64,000 bases of DNA from Variovorax sp. PAMC26660 (GCF_014302995.1 NZ_CP060295.1:5385501-5449500), one strand, 5' to 3'; numbered from the stretch's first letter, positions 32,999-42,678 are shown. Notes: generated by a model not told the origin, from the sequence alone. Program-made: numbers and translations.

Positions 32999-34786
32999 AT
33001 GAACCATCTCAAAAACATCCAGAGCAGGGGCGCCATGCCGACCCTGCGCAAATGCGCGCTCGCGGCGGCCGTGGCCTCCGTGTTCGTTTTCGCGGCCACG
33101 AGTGCCACCGCGCAAACCGGTGCAGCGCCTGCCGAATCCGCCATGGTCAAGCTGATCCGCGGCCTGATCCAGAGCGGCACGCTTGCCAAGGACGTTGGCG
33201 AGGCGCTGCTGGCCCAGGCCCAGACCGAAGCCATTGCCGCGCAGCAGGCGCAGCGCATGTCGGCCGCCACCACCGCCGCATCGGCCAGCGTGGCCGGTGG
33301 CGTGCGGCTCGAAGCCGGCGACGTGCGCGTGCCCTACATCTCGCAGACCGTGCGCGACCAGATCCGCGACGAGATCAAGGCCCAGGTCATGGCCCAGGCC
33401 CAGACCGAAGGCTGGGCCGCGCCCAACGAAACGCCCGAGTGGAGCAAGCGCATCCGCGTCGAAGGCGACGTGCGCGTGCGCAACGAGTCGCGCAACTACG
33501 CCGGCAACAACAGCAACATCGAGATCAACTGGTCCGAGCTCAACAAGAGCACGGGCTACGACGTCAACCCGAACACCAACCTTGCGCTGCCGTCGATCCT
33601 CAACACGCGGCAAGACCGCAAGAACCTGTTCCGCGCCCGCGCGCGGCTGGGCGTGTACGCCGACCTCACCGAGAACACCAAGGCCGGCATTCGCCTGGCC
33701 TCGGGCAGCGACGACAGCCCGGTGTCGACCACGCAGACGCTGGGCGGCGGCCTGGGCAAGAAGAGCGTGTGGCTCGACCAGATGTGGATCTCGCACAAGC
33801 CGGTCGACTGGCTCACCGTGACGGCCGGCCGCTTCGGCAACCCCTTCATGTCGACCGACCTGCTGTACTCCAGCGACCTGAACTTCGACGGCATTGCCGC
33901 GCAGTTCGAGAAGAAGCTCGCGTCGAACAAGGACCTCACGCTGTTCGGCACGCTCGGCCTGATCCCGCTCGAATACTCGTCGGACAATTCGCCGAGCCGC
34001 AGCCAGGCCAAGATGAAGAGCGAGAACAAGTGGCTCTTCGGCGCGCAGGCCGGCGCCGAGTGGAAGATCGACGCAGACAACCGCTTGCGCGGCGCTCTTG
34101 CTTACTACAACTTCAACAACATCAGCGGCAAGGTCTCGCAGCCCTGCGCGCTGTATGCCGGCGCCGACGGCTGCAGCACCGACTGGTCGCGCCCGGCCTT
34201 CATGCAGAAGGGCAACACGCTCATGCTGCTGCGCGACATTTCGCTGGACCCGCTCAACCCGGCCGGCACGCCGCAGCCCCAGTACGTGGGCCTGGCCTCG
34301 AAGTTCCGCCTGATCGACCTGAACCTGCGCTGGGACACGGCCGTGGCCGGCAACAACCTGCGCCTGGATGCCAACTTCGTGAAGAACACCGCGTACGACG
34401 CCAACGACATCTGGAACCGCGCGGGCATTCGCGGCGCCATCGTCAACAACTTCGGCGCCACCGGCGGCACCGGGAAGGCCGACTACAAGAGCGGCGGCAA
34501 CGCCTACATGGTGCAGGCCACCTACGGCAAGCCGGCACCGTCGGCACGCGGCGACTGGAACGTGCTGGCGGGCTACAAGCGGATCGAGCCCGACGCGATG
34601 CCCGACGGCTACAACGACTCGACCTTCCACGGCGGCGGCACCAATGCGCGCGGCTACTTCCTGGGCGGCTCGTACGCGATCGACAAGAACATGTGGTTCA
34701 CCGGCCGCTGGATCTCGACCAAGGCCGTCTATGGAGCGCCGCTGGCCATCGACACCCTGCAGCTCGAATTCAATGCGCGTTTCTAA
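32999..34786 (+). CDS. Large putative outer-membrane porin
   Basis: This precursor of about 595 residues has a signal peptide ending ATSATAQ and a helical region of about 100 residues rich in Ala/Gln (LIRGLIQSGTLAKDVGEALL), followed by a beta-barrel. Family segments include RARARLGVYADLTENTKAGI, VTAGRFGNPF and a terminal Phe (LEFNARF), the usual mark for barrel assembly. It belongs to the family annotated as putative porin that co-occurs with DUF2341 genes. A GTG 12 bases earlier is an alternative start. It may work with TonB or anchor the secreted protein. Confidence 0.83.
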   Translation: MNHLKNIQSRGAMPTLRKCALAAAVASVFVFAATSATAQTGAAPAESAMVKLIRGLIQSGTLAKDVGEALLAQAQTEAIAAQQAQRMSAATTAASASVAGGVRLEAGDVRVPYISQTVRDQIRDEIKAQVMAQAQTEGWAAPNETPEWSKRIRVEGDVRVRNESRNYAGNNSNIEINWSELNKSTGYDVNPNTNLALPSILNTRQDRKNLFRARARLGVYADLTENTKAGIRLASGSDDSPVSTTQTLGGGLGKKSVWLDQMWISHKPVDWLTVTAGRFGNPFMSTDLLYSSDLNFDGIAAQFEKKLASNKDLTLFGTLGLIPLEYSSDNSPSRSQAKMKSENKWLFGAQAGAEWKIDADNRLRGALAYYNFNNISGKVSQPCALYAGADGCSTDWSRPAFMQKGNTLMLLRDISLDPLNPAGTPQPQYVGLASKFRLIDLNLRWDTAVAGNNLRLDANFVKNTAYDANDIWNRAGIRGAIVNNFGATGGTGKADYKSGGNAYMVQATYGKPAPSARGDWNVLAGYKRIEPDAMPDGYNDSTFHGGGTNARGYFLGGSYAIDKNMWFTGRWISTKAVYGAPLAIDTLQLEFNARF

Positions 34787-34796
34787 GGAGCTTGCC

Positions 34797-35549
34797 GTGT
34801 CCAGAAAAATCTTCCCGGCGCTGGTGCTGGCAACGCTTGCCGCCACGGCCGGCGTGACCCACGCACAGCAACAGCCGCAGGGCCAGAGCATGGAGGAGCG
34901 GCTTCGCGCGCAGTTGCGCGTGACGACCACGCAGCTCCAGCAGGCACAGAACGAGCTGGCCGCGCTCAAGGCGGGGCAGCCTGCGGGCACGCCAGCCGCG
35001 GGTGCTGCGGCCGGTGCGGCGCCGGCCAAGTCCGACATCGAGGCGCTCAAGAAGGAGCTTGCGCAAAGCCAGTCGCAACTGGCTGCCGAGCGCCAGGCTC
35101 ATGGGCAGGCGAGCGCCGGCAGCCAGCAACTGCGCCAGCAGGCGCAGGCCACGAGCGAGAAGGCCACCGCGCAGATCGCCCAATACCGTGGCGCGTATGA
35201 CGATCTGCTGAAGATGGCGCGCGCCTCAGAAGCCGAGCGCCAGCGCCTGGCCACCGAGGCCGCGACGCACCGCACCGCGATGACGCAATGCGAGGCCAAG
35301 AACACGCAGCTCTATGCCGTGGGGCAGGAGATATTGCGTGCCTACGAAACGGTGGACCTGGGCAGCGTGCTGGCGTCGCGCCAACCTTTTGCCGCGCAGA
35401 GCCGCGTCAAGTTCGAGCAGATCGCGCAGCAGTACGGCGACAAGCTGTACGAAGGCAAGTTCGATGCGCGCGCGGTGAATGCGCCGGCACCGGCACCTGC
35501 TGCCGCCGCTGCATCCGCAACCACACCCGCTTCGGGAGAAAAGCAATGA
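34797..35549 (+). CDS. Exported coiled-coil protein
   Basis: This 250-residue precursor starts with GTG after AAGGAG and has a signal peptide ending THAQQQ. The mature protein is a long coiled coil (heptad-rich LRAQLRVTTTQLQQAQNELA and further stretches to about residue 165), then a globular segment with YAVGQEILRAYETVDLGS, and an Ala/Pro tail. It probably spans or scaffolds the periplasm for the secretion apparatus. The gene lies within the operon, and its stop overlaps the next start (ATGA). Confidence 0.75.
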   Translation: MSRKIFPALVLATLAATAGVTHAQQQPQGQSMEERLRAQLRVTTTQLQQAQNELAALKAGQPAGTPAAGAAAGAAPAKSDIEALKKELAQSQSQLAAERQAHGQASAGSQQLRQQAQATSEKATAQIAQYRGAYDDLLKMARASEAERQRLATEAATHRTAMTQCEAKNTQLYAVGQEILRAYETVDLGSVLASRQPFAAQSRVKFEQIAQQYGDKLYEGKFDARAVNAPAPAPAAAAASATTPASGEKQ

Positions 35550-36490
35550 CACGACACATCAGGTCTTCCTCCGCCATGCTGGCCCGTCGGCTGCGCGTCG
35601 CTGCCGGCGCACTGCTGGTGTCGTCCGTCGGCATGGCCGGCGCGCAGACGCCGGCGCCGGGCAACACCGTGGTGGCCCGCCTGGGCGAAGTCACGGTGGG
35701 GCAGGACGAAGTCGAGAAGCTGCTGCAGACCCTGCCCGAAGCCGAGCGCGCCGCCGTCAAGGCCGACCGCGCCACGCTCGACGGCTGGCTGCGCCAGCGC
35801 CTGCTGAGCGAAGCCGTGCTGCGCGACGCGCGCGCCAAGGGCTGGGCCGAGCGGGCCGACGTCAAAGCGAAGATCGACGCCGCCACGCGCGAGATCAGCG
35901 CGCGCATCGTGAGCACCAGCTACCTGGAGTCGGTGAGCCAGGTGCCGGCGGGCTTTCCGTCGGACGCTGAAGTCAAGGCCGCTTACGAGCAGGGCAAGAC
36001 CGGCTTCAACCTGCCGGCCGCCTACCGCGTGGCGCAGATCTTCCTGGCCACGCCGCAGCGTGATGCGGCCGCCGTTGCCAAGGTGCGCGAAGAGGCGGGC
36101 AAGCTCGCACGCCAGGCTCGCGCCGGCGACTTCGCGGCCGTGGCACGCGCCAGCTCGCAGGACAAGCGCAGCGCCGAGCGCGGTGGCGAGGTCGATACCT
36201 TGCCGCTCGCGCGCATGCTGCCCGAGCTGCGCGACACCATCGCCAGGCTCAAGCCCGGCCAGGTCAGCGAACCGGTGCAGGCCGAGGCGGGCTTTCATGT
36301 CGTGAAGCTGCTCGACATCCAGCCCGCGCGCACCGCCACGCTCGACGAAGTGAAGCCGCAACTGCAGGCCGCCTTGCGCCAGCAGCGCCAGCAACAGCTC
36401 GTGCAGGCCTACCTCACGCAAGTGGCGCCTGCCACGAACCTGAGCATCGACGCCGCCGCGCTCGATGCCGCCATCAAGAAAACCAACTAA
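35546..36490 (+). CDS. Periplasmic PpiC/SurA-type peptidyl-prolyl isomerase
   Basis: This 314-residue precursor has a signal peptide ending GMAGAQ, an N-terminal SurA-like chaperone helix region (VARLGEVTVGQDEVEKLLQT) and a parvulin rotamase domain from about residue 155 (YRVAQIFLATPQ; ASSQDKRSAERGGEVDTLPL; GFHVVKLLDI). Such proteins fold or hold outer-membrane and secreted proteins in the periplasm. Being inside the secretion operon, it likely serves the TpsA substrate or the barrels of this system. It is translationally coupled to the preceding gene. Confidence 0.87.
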   Translation: MTRHIRSSSAMLARRLRVAAGALLVSSVGMAGAQTPAPGNTVVARLGEVTVGQDEVEKLLQTLPEAERAAVKADRATLDGWLRQRLLSEAVLRDARAKGWAERADVKAKIDAATREISARIVSTSYLESVSQVPAGFPSDAEVKAAYEQGKTGFNLPAAYRVAQIFLATPQRDAAAVAKVREEAGKLARQARAGDFAAVARASSQDKRSAERGGEVDTLPLARMLPELRDTIARLKPGQVSEPVQAEAGFHVVKLLDIQPARTATLDEVKPQLQAALRQQRQQQLVQAYLTQVAPATNLSIDAAALDAAIKKTN

Positions 36491-36518
36491 CCAGATCATT
36501 CCCACAGGGTCACAACAC

Positions 36519-37055
36519 ATGAACAACACAACGACGAACATCACCGAAGCCACCGACATCGCGGCGGCTCCCGCCCTCGACCTGCTGGACGCCGTCACGC
36601 CCGAGCAGGTGTCGGACGCCATCAAGGCCGCCGGCGGCGCCGTCACCACCATCGAACAAGACGGCGTGGTGCGCCTGCACAGCGCGAGCCACGGCATCGG
36701 CTTCCAGGTGCTGTGGGGCAACCCCGTCACCACCACGCAGTACACCGACTTCACGCTGAGCTGCCCGCTGCATGTGCAGGGCGGCACGCTGCCCGAGGCC
36801 GTGCTCGCCTCGTGGCACCGCACCAAGCGCTTTGCGCGCGTGGCACAGCACGGCGACTTCGTCGTGCTGGAGATGGACGTGGTGGTGGCCGGCGGCGTGA
36901 GCCACGCCTACCTGGCGTTCGCCGTGCGCCTGTGGATGCAGATGATGGGCGAGTTCTTCCTGCACCTGCGCAACTACGGCCCCGCCTCGGAAACCCGTGG
37001 CGACGCCGCGAACGCAGAGGCCCGCGACGCTGCCGGTGTGTCCGCCGCTGCGTGA
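36519..37055 (+). CDS. YbjN-like cytoplasmic protein
   Basis: This 178-residue protein has no signal peptide. The middle part (GVVRLHSASHGIGFQVLWGN; FTLSCPLHVQGGTLPEAVLA; FVVLEMDVVVAGGVSHAYL) resembles the YbjN/type III chaperone-like fold. YbjN proteins are regulators or chaperones with no enzymatic activity known. Its place in the operon suggests a cytoplasmic chaperone or regulator for the secreted protein; this is inference. Confidence 0.7.
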   Translation: MNNTTTNITEATDIAAAPALDLLDAVTPEQVSDAIKAAGGAVTTIEQDGVVRLHSASHGIGFQVLWGNPVTTTQYTDFTLSCPLHVQGGTLPEAVLASWHRTKRFARVAQHGDFVVLEMDVVVAGGVSHAYLAFAVRLWMQMMGEFFLHLRNYGPASETRGDAANAEARDAAGVSAAA

Positions 37056-37318
37056 TCCAGCAGATGCCAGCCAGCGCCGCATCCAGTCCGTCGTCGGTGG
37101 ACCTTCACGATTCGCCGACCAGCCGTGCCATCCAGGCCGTTGCGCGCCAGGCGCAGCGCGCGCGCCGCGCCGAGACCGTGCGCTTGCGGCAACGCGCCGC
37201 ATTGCTCGAGCTGCTGGTGCAGACCATGGCGGAGCTGCACATCTCGATGGCCGAACTCAATGCGGCGCGGCGGGCCCACGCGCCGGCGTGGAAGCATCCG
37301 GAAGACGGCACTGCCTGA
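37052..37318 (+). CDS. Small basic helical protein at the end of the secretion operon
   Basis: This 84-88-residue protein starts at GTG 37052, which overlaps the YbjN-like stop (GTGA), or at ATG 37064. It is mostly helical and Arg/Ala-rich (AIQAVARQAQRARRAETVRL; LLELLVQTMAELHISMAEL), which suggests a small coiled-coil or regulatory protein. It has no signal peptide. Coupling to the preceding gene makes it part of the operon; the function is unknown. Confidence 0.6.
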   Translation: MIQQMPASAASSPSSVDLHDSPTSRAIQAVARQAQRARRAETVRLRQRAALLELLVQTMAELHISMAELNAARRAHAPAWKHPEDGTA

Positions 37319-37395
37319 GCGCTTCGGATGGAGGTCGGATGCGGCCCTGATCCACCGGGATTCGAAGACACCGGCGCAGTGACTTCCCGCCCGCT

Positions 37396-38151
37396 TCAGC
37401 CCGGATTCATCGCAGCAAAAGTGGCGACGTAGCGACTGTCCCGCTCGGCCCAGCGCCGGGCCCTGTCGCGCTCGACCAGCACTTCGCCCCGGGGGTGATC
37501 CTTAGCCGCCAGCAACTGCATGACTTCGGCCACGTACACGGCAAGCGGCATGGCGCGCGGGTCGGATGCTTGGCCGCCGCCCGTGAGTTCCGTCTGCACA
37601 TAAGGCGGTGCCAGTTCGAGCACCTCGACGGGAACCTTGCGCAGTTGATGGCGCATCGATTGAAGCCACGAGTGCAGGAATGCCTTGCTGGCGCAGTAGG
37701 TCGGAAAGTCGGCGCGGGGCACGAAGGCAAGGTTGGAACTGGTCGCGATGATGGCCGCGTCGGGTTGCCCTTTCAGCACCGGCAAAAGCGCCGCCATCAC
37801 GCGCAGCACGCCCATGATGTTCGTGTCCACGATCGACTGGGCGTCTGAAGCATCCCAGCCGTCTGCCGTCACGTCTTCCGCCCGCGAGATGCCGGCGTTG
37901 GCGATGAGCACATTGAGTTCGGGAAAGCGCGCGCGAACGTCTTCGGCCAAACGCGGCAATGAAGCCGGGTCGTCGAGATCGAGCGGCATGCCGATCAGGC
38001 CGGGTCGGCGCGCAGTCATATCGTCGAGCAGGGCCTGCCGGCGCCCGCTGACGATGACGCGATTGCCGCTGTCGTGGAACGCTTCGGCGAGCGCGCGGCC
38101 GATACCGCTGGTGGCGCCGGTGATGAGGATGGTGTTGCCTGTCGTCTTCAT
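37396..38151 (-). CDS. Short-chain dehydrogenase/reductase, DltE-like
   Basis: This 251-residue SDR enzyme has the cofactor motif TGATSGIGRAL, NAGI, the catalytic Ser region IIATSSNLAFV and the YCASK active site (Tyr and Lys). The pattern matches the DltE-like group of NAD(P)-dependent oxidoreductases; its substrate is unknown. It starts 49 bases after the MFS gene on the same strand, so both form one operon. Confidence 0.87.
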   Translation of the reverse strand: MKTTGNTILITGATSGIGRALAEAFHDSGNRVIVSGRRQALLDDMTARRPGLIGMPLDLDDPASLPRLAEDVRARFPELNVLIANAGISRAEDVTADGWDASDAQSIVDTNIMGVLRVMAALLPVLKGQPDAAIIATSSNLAFVPRADFPTYCASKAFLHSWLQSMRHQLRKVPVEVLELAPPYVQTELTGGGQASDPRAMPLAVYVAEVMQLLAAKDHPRGEVLVERDRARRWAERDSRYVATFAAMNPG

Positions 38152-38200
38152 GATTTGCTGCTTGTGGTTTGCGTTGAGGTTGTCGTATGCATGGGGGGCG

Positions 38201-39397
38201 CTATGCGCTGCGACTGAGCCGGATGGCAGGCAGCAGGCACAAGGCCGCGCAAGTCGCACAGGCACCCACGAGGAAGGCCGACGAGATGCCGAACCATTGC
38301 GTCGCGAATCCGACCACGGGCCCGGTCACACCCAGTGCGATGTCGGCGAAGGCGATGAAGTTGCCCACTGCACGGCCGCGTTGTTCGGGCGGAACGGAAC
38401 GGGTCGCCAGCACGCCCATCGCCGGGAACACGAGGGAGAAGCCCAGGCCGGTCAGCGTCGCGCCCAGCACGGCCATTCCCGGCGCGGGGGCACACCAGAT
38501 CAGCACTTGCCCGATGGCCTCGAAGATCAACGAACCCACGGCGACCTTCGTCGCGCCGAAGCGGTCAGGAAGCCCCGAACCGACCAAGCGCACAAGGACA
38601 TAGGCGGCAGCGAAGCCGAGCAGCGCCGTGCCGGCGTGCGGCCAACCGTGTGCTGCGTAGTCGAGCGTGAGGAAGGCTGCCATCGCGGCATAGGGCACCG
38701 TGGCCAATGCCAGGACGAGCCCTGGCCGCCAGATCAAACCGAGTACGCGATGGAAAGGCACGCGCTGCCCGCCGGCGGCGGGAACAGGCGAAAGCCGCAG
38801 GGCGATGGCCCAGCCCAGCATCGGCGTGAGCAGCACAAGAACTCCGACGCCGACGAAGCCGTATGCCGCTTGCACGGCCAGCCCCAGCGGTGCGCCGAGT
38901 CCGAGCGCGGCGTAGATCGCAATGCCCGTCCAGGACATGACCTTGCCGGTGCGGGCGGCGCCCACGCGCGCGATGCCCCAGCTCATCAGCCCTGTCAGAA
39001 ACAGGCTCTCGCCAAGGCCTGCGATCAGGCGTCCGATGAGCAGGACGACCAGCTTTGCAACGGGGTCCATCGGCAGAACGCTCGACAGGCCATACGCCAG
39101 GCCCGAGCAGGCGGTGAGTGGAAGTCCGAGAAGAACGGCAGCGCGCGGGCCGCGTTGGTCACAGAGCGTGCCGGCTTGATGGCGGGTGAGCAGCGTGGCC
39201 AGCGACTGGGCACCGATGACCCAGCCGATGGTGGCCGAGCCGAACCCGAGGTGATTGCGTACCTCGAGCGACAGCGCCGCCAGAGGGACGCTGATTGCGA
39301 GGAAGCCGAGGAAGACCGCCAGCACCACGGGAGCGAGCCCCGTGAAAGCGGAGGTCTCGAACGGGCGAGCGGATACGGGAGAGGAAATTGATGTCAT
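38201..39397 (-). CDS. MFS transporter, YhhS/YfcJ-like
   Basis: This 398-residue protein has 12 predicted transmembrane segments. The signature loop GTLCDQRGPRAAVLLGLPL between segments 2 and 3 and the IGRLIAGLGESLFLTG segment match the YhhS/YfcJ group of sugar or drug exporters. The ATG at 39397 gives the family's length; an 85-codon upstream extension has no support. The SDR gene is cotranscribed downstream. Confidence 0.85.
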   Translation of the reverse strand: MTSISSPVSARPFETSAFTGLAPVVLAVFLGFLAISVPLAALSLEVRNHLGFGSATIGWVIGAQSLATLLTRHQAGTLCDQRGPRAAVLLGLPLTACSGLAYGLSSVLPMDPVAKLVVLLIGRLIAGLGESLFLTGLMSWGIARVGAARTGKVMSWTGIAIYAALGLGAPLGLAVQAAYGFVGVGVLVLLTPMLGWAIALRLSPVPAAGGQRVPFHRVLGLIWRPGLVLALATVPYAAMAAFLTLDYAAHGWPHAGTALLGFAAAYVLVRLVGSGLPDRFGATKVAVGSLIFEAIGQVLIWCAPAPGMAVLGATLTGLGFSLVFPAMGVLATRSVPPEQRGRAVGNFIAFADIALGVTGPVVGFATQWFGISSAFLVGACATCAALCLLPAIRLSRSA

Positions 39398-39623
39398 GCC
39401 AAAGCGCGTCTGTATTGATCGAGATATTCCCAGCTGGGATCCTCTCGACAAGGGACGCGTTGGATGACGGTAACGCTTACGACAGTCGCCTTGCGGCAAC
39501 TGCGGCGGCGAATATAACGTGGGCGCTGCGCCAGCGTCAACACCTTCCTGGCAAACGCGCAACGGCCTGCTGGTGCGGCTGCACGGCCGAATCACCGCCG
39601 TACCATCGCCGTACCATCGCCGC

Positions 39624-39998
39624 ATGGAATCCCCACTCGCTACCGCGCTCATCTACGCCCGCGACATGAAGAAGTCGGCCGATTTCTTTGCAATGCACTT
39701 CGGCTTTGTCACGAGCGGCGAGGTGCATGAAGGCCTCATCGAATTGCATGCGCCGCATGGCGGCGCGGGCATCCTGATCCACCAGGCCGCGAAGTCGGTG
39801 ACGCTGGGCCAGGTCGGCGTGAAGCTGACGTTTCAGGTGCGCGACGTGGCGGCCTTCGTCGCGGATGCCGCAACGCGCGGACTGAAGTTCGGCGCCATTC
39901 ACCAAGCCAACGGCTATGCCTTCGCCAATGCGAAGGACCCCGACAAGAACTCTGTCAGCGTTTCAAGCCGAGCCTATCGCGCAGCTTCTTCCACGTGA
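39624..39998 (+). CDS. VOC-family (glyoxalase/bleomycin-resistance fold) protein
   Basis: This 124-residue protein has the paired beta-alpha-beta-beta-beta modules of the vicinal-oxygen-chelate fold: ALIYARDMKKSADFFAMHFG, then LTFQVRDVAAFVADAATRG and FANAKDPDKNSVSV. It could be a metal-dependent dioxygenase, a glyoxalase or a binding protein; the ligand set cannot be fixed from the sequence. It is monocistronic and divergent from the MFS gene. Confidence 0.8.
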   Translation: MESPLATALIYARDMKKSADFFAMHFGFVTSGEVHEGLIELHAPHGGAGILIHQAAKSVTLGQVGVKLTFQVRDVAAFVADAATRGLKFGAIHQANGYAFANAKDPDKNSVSVSSRAYRAASST

Positions 39999-40011
39999 GT
40001 CTCGACCGGCC

Positions 40012-41301
40012 TCAGTACCGATCCATCCCCGCAAGGTAGCGCTCAACGACGGGCTGCCAGAGCGATGGTTCGGTGTGCAGCGCATGCCCATCCCGACCGG
40101 GCGGCGGATCGAAGCTCAGGAACTCGCCGCGTCCACCTGCCGCGGTGAAGCTGTCGAAGTTGGCGCGGCTGTGGCGCAGTGCATAGAACGGGTCGTGATC
40201 GCCATAGAGCCACAGCATCGGCTGCTTGAAGGCGGCGCCCCTTCGCATGAGCAACGGATTCACTTCGTTCGCCTTGGGGCAGGCGTCGCCGACCCAGCCG
40301 CCGACGAAGTTGATCACGCCCGTGAACATCTCGGGGTGCATGCCGGCATAGCCCACGGCAAGGATGCCGCCACGCGACACGCCGCCGATCATCAGGTGCC
40401 TGGAATCGACATCGGGACGCGCGAGCACCTGTGGCATCACCACATCGAGGTCTTCCACCGCGCGATCGAATCCGGCCAGCGCGCGCCTGGGCTGGCATGA
40501 ATAGCCGGCCGAGCGATCGGCCTCGAAGCCTTCGTCGTACAGGCCGTCGGATTGCCCGCGACCGCGCCGTTGGGGGAACAGCACCTGCCAGCCCCTGGCC
40601 GTGAAGTAGCGTGCGATTTCGGGGCTGGTCCAGGTCAGCTTGAACCATTCGGGCCGGTTGCCCCGGCCGGTCGAGCCGTGGTGAAAGATCAGCGTCGGAA
40701 AAGGGCCGATGCCCTGCGGGCGGAAGACGACCATTTCGAGTGTCTGCGCCTTGCCGTTGTCGCTCCACGGGGTGGGCACGCGTTCGATGGTGCGCGTGTA
40801 GGTGGACGCCAACGGCTTTTGCGTCAGCACGCCGGCCGAGACCAGTTGCGTGTCGGGCTTCCACAGCGACATCTCCATGTCGCCATCGGCCCGCAGGCGC
40901 AGCACGAGGCGCGAACCGGTGCGCAGGCGCACTGCCAGCTCTTCGTCTTTGAACAGACCTTCGGCGCGGTCGGTGAGCAGCCCCTGCAATGCGTTGGCGC
41001 CGGCATAGGCAACGGTGGCCCGCTCGGATGTGACTTGCTCGACCGCAATGCGCACGTCGCATTGCATGCCGCCGCACGCCCAGCCTTGCCACAGGCCGTG
41101 CCAGCGTTTGCGGGCGGCAGGGAGCGTGGGGTCGGGCGGCACCATCGTTCCGCCTTCTGGCAAGACGGCGGCCACCGGGCTTTCAGACACGGCGGGCTGC
41201 AGGCGCGATATGTAGTCCGGCCAGGCCGTCTGTGCACCAGCGACGGTGGTGAGCAGCCAGGCGGCTGCCGCAAAGATCCATGTGCGGTGTTTCTTCGACA
41301 T
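40012..41301 (-). CDS. Exported alpha/beta hydrolase
   Basis: This 429-residue precursor has a signal peptide ending VAGAQ, an N-terminal domain of about 150 residues (WACGGMQCDVRIAVEQV) and an alpha/beta-hydrolase domain (FHHGSTGRGN oxyanion region; nucleophile GVSRGG; YGDHDPFYA; DGHALH). It resembles dienelactone-hydrolase or acetyl-esterase relatives; the substrate is unknown. It starts 42 bases after the MocR-type gene on the same strand and could be cotranscribed. Confidence 0.83.
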   Translation of the reverse strand: MSKKHRTWIFAAAAWLLTTVAGAQTAWPDYISRLQPAVSESPVAAVLPEGGTMVPPDPTLPAARKRWHGLWQGWACGGMQCDVRIAVEQVTSERATVAYAGANALQGLLTDRAEGLFKDEELAVRLRTGSRLVLRLRADGDMEMSLWKPDTQLVSAGVLTQKPLASTYTRTIERVPTPWSDNGKAQTLEMVVFRPQGIGPFPTLIFHHGSTGRGNRPEWFKLTWTSPEIARYFTARGWQVLFPQRRGRGQSDGLYDEGFEADRSAGYSCQPRRALAGFDRAVEDLDVVMPQVLARPDVDSRHLMIGGVSRGGILAVGYAGMHPEMFTGVINFVGGWVGDACPKANEVNPLLMRRGAAFKQPMLWLYGDHDPFYALRHSRANFDSFTAAGGRGEFLSFDPPPGRDGHALHTEPSLWQPVVERYLAGMDRY

Positions 41302-41343
41302 GCGTTGCTCCTTCAGCGCGAGGACTCTAGCCGATGGGGCGGC

Positions 41344-42678
41344 TCAACAGGTGTGTGCGTCGATCGCGCGCCTGACCTTCGTGAGTGCATCACCGAGCAT
41401 GTCCAGCGGGACTGATCCCAACGCCAGGCGAATGGCATGCGGCACGTGAGTCGATGTCGAAAAAGGTTCAGCCGTCGACACCGAGATCCCATCGCGCATG
41501 AGTGCCGCCGCAACCTGGTCGGCGCGAACCTCTTGCGCCATCGGAACCCACACGAAGTACGACGCCGGATGGCGAACGCACCGCAGTCCGGCAAGGGCGT
41601 CCGTGGCGATGGCCTGCCGGGCCCTTGCGTCATGGCGCTTCTCGGTTTCGAGACGGGTGACCGTGCCGTCGTCGAGCCAGCCGCATGCCAGCGCCGTCAT
41701 CACACCGGGCGTGTTCCAGGTCGTGACCCGGATCGCGCGTTCGAGCTGGGGCACCCATGCCGCCGGTGCGGCCACGAACCCGACGCGCAAGCCGGTCGCA
41801 ATGCTCTTGGAAAGTCCAGAGACATAGACCGTCGACTCGGGGGCCAGCGCTGCCAGCGGAGCGGGCGGATCTTCCGCAAGAAAAGCGTAGGCCGCGTCTT
41901 CGATGATGAGCAGCCCATGCCGGCGCGCGATCGACACGAGCTGCCGTCGCCGGCTTGCGCTCATCACCCAGCCGAGCGGGTTGTGCAGCGTCGGCATCAC
42001 ATAGACGGCCCGCACTTTGCGGCTCTTGCACAGCCGTTCGAGCGCGTCGAGGTCGAGGCCGTGCCCGGCTGCGGGCACCGGTGCCAGTTCGAGGCGATGC
42101 GCCTCAGCAAGCACCTTGAAACCCGGGTAGGTGAGCGCATCGGTCGCGACCACATCACCGGGCTGCAGCAGCGCCATGACGGTCGTTGCCAAGCCATGCT
42201 GCGCACCGCTCACGATCATCACCTGATCGGCACCCACCGAGATGCCTCGCTGCGCGAGGTGCCGAGCCATGGTGGCCCGCTCGTGCGGTCGACCTCCGTG
42301 GGGCTGGTAGCGCAGCAGGGCTTCCAGGTCGCCCGCGGCGGCGAGCTGGCGCAGGCCCGTGCGCAGCAACTCGGCCTGGCCGGGCAGCGACGGGTAGTTG
42401 AAGTTCAGGTCGACCACGCCTGACGCCACGGCATGCTGGTCGATGCCCTGGTCACGCGGAAGGAGGGTCTCCCTGACAAAGGTGCCGCGACCTGTCTCGC
42501 CGCTGACCAGGCCCATCGCCTGAAGCTCCGCATAGACACGGCTTGCGGTGGCGAGGGCCAGGCCCTTCTGTGCAGCGAGCTTGCGAAGCGTGGGCAAACG
42601 GGTGCCTGGTGGCAGGCTGCCAGCGCGGATTTGTGCGGCGAGCACATCGACCCATTGTTTGTACCGGGCTTGAGTCAT
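41344..42678 (-). CDS. MocR-type regulator (GntR helix-turn-helix plus aminotransferase domain)
   Basis: This 444-residue regulator has an N-terminal GntR winged helix (RLPTLRKLAAQKGLALATAS) and a fold-type I aminotransferase domain that binds pyridoxal phosphate (Lys in VSGLSKSIATGLRVGF; YVMPTLHNPLG). MocR proteins usually control vitamin B6 or amino-compound genes. It is divergent from a DJ-1/PfpI gene 96 bases away, with a short ACAAT/ATTGT dyad between them, so that gene is its likely target. Confidence 0.9.
   Translation of the reverse strand: MTQARYKQWVDVLAAQIRAGSLPPGTRLPTLRKLAAQKGLALATASRVYAELQAMGLVSGETGRGTFVRETLLPRDQGIDQHAVASGVVDLNFNYPSLPGQAELLRTGLRQLAAAGDLEALLRYQPHGGRPHERATMARHLAQRGISVGADQVMIVSGAQHGLATTVMALLQPGDVVATDALTYPGFKVLAEAHRLELAPVPAAGHGLDLDALERLCKSRKVRAVYVMPTLHNPLGWVMSASRRRQLVSIARRHGLLIIEDAAYAFLAEDPPAPLAALAPESTVYVSGLSKSIATGLRVGFVAAPAAWVPQLERAIRVTTWNTPGVMTALACGWLDDGTVTRLETEKRHDARARQAIATDALAGLRCVRHPASYFVWVPMAQEVRADQVAAALMRDGISVSTAEPFSTSTHVPHAIRLALGSVPLDMLGDALTKVRRAIDAHTC

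Noticed and set aside
32441..35050. Minus-strand open frame of 869 codons opposite TonB and porin genes
   Set aside because: Antisense shadow of well supported plus-strand genes.
39597..39621. Short tandem repeat (CCGTACCATCG twice) before the VOC gene
   Set aside because: Only two units of 11 bases; could be a chance duplication, with no sign of regulatory function.
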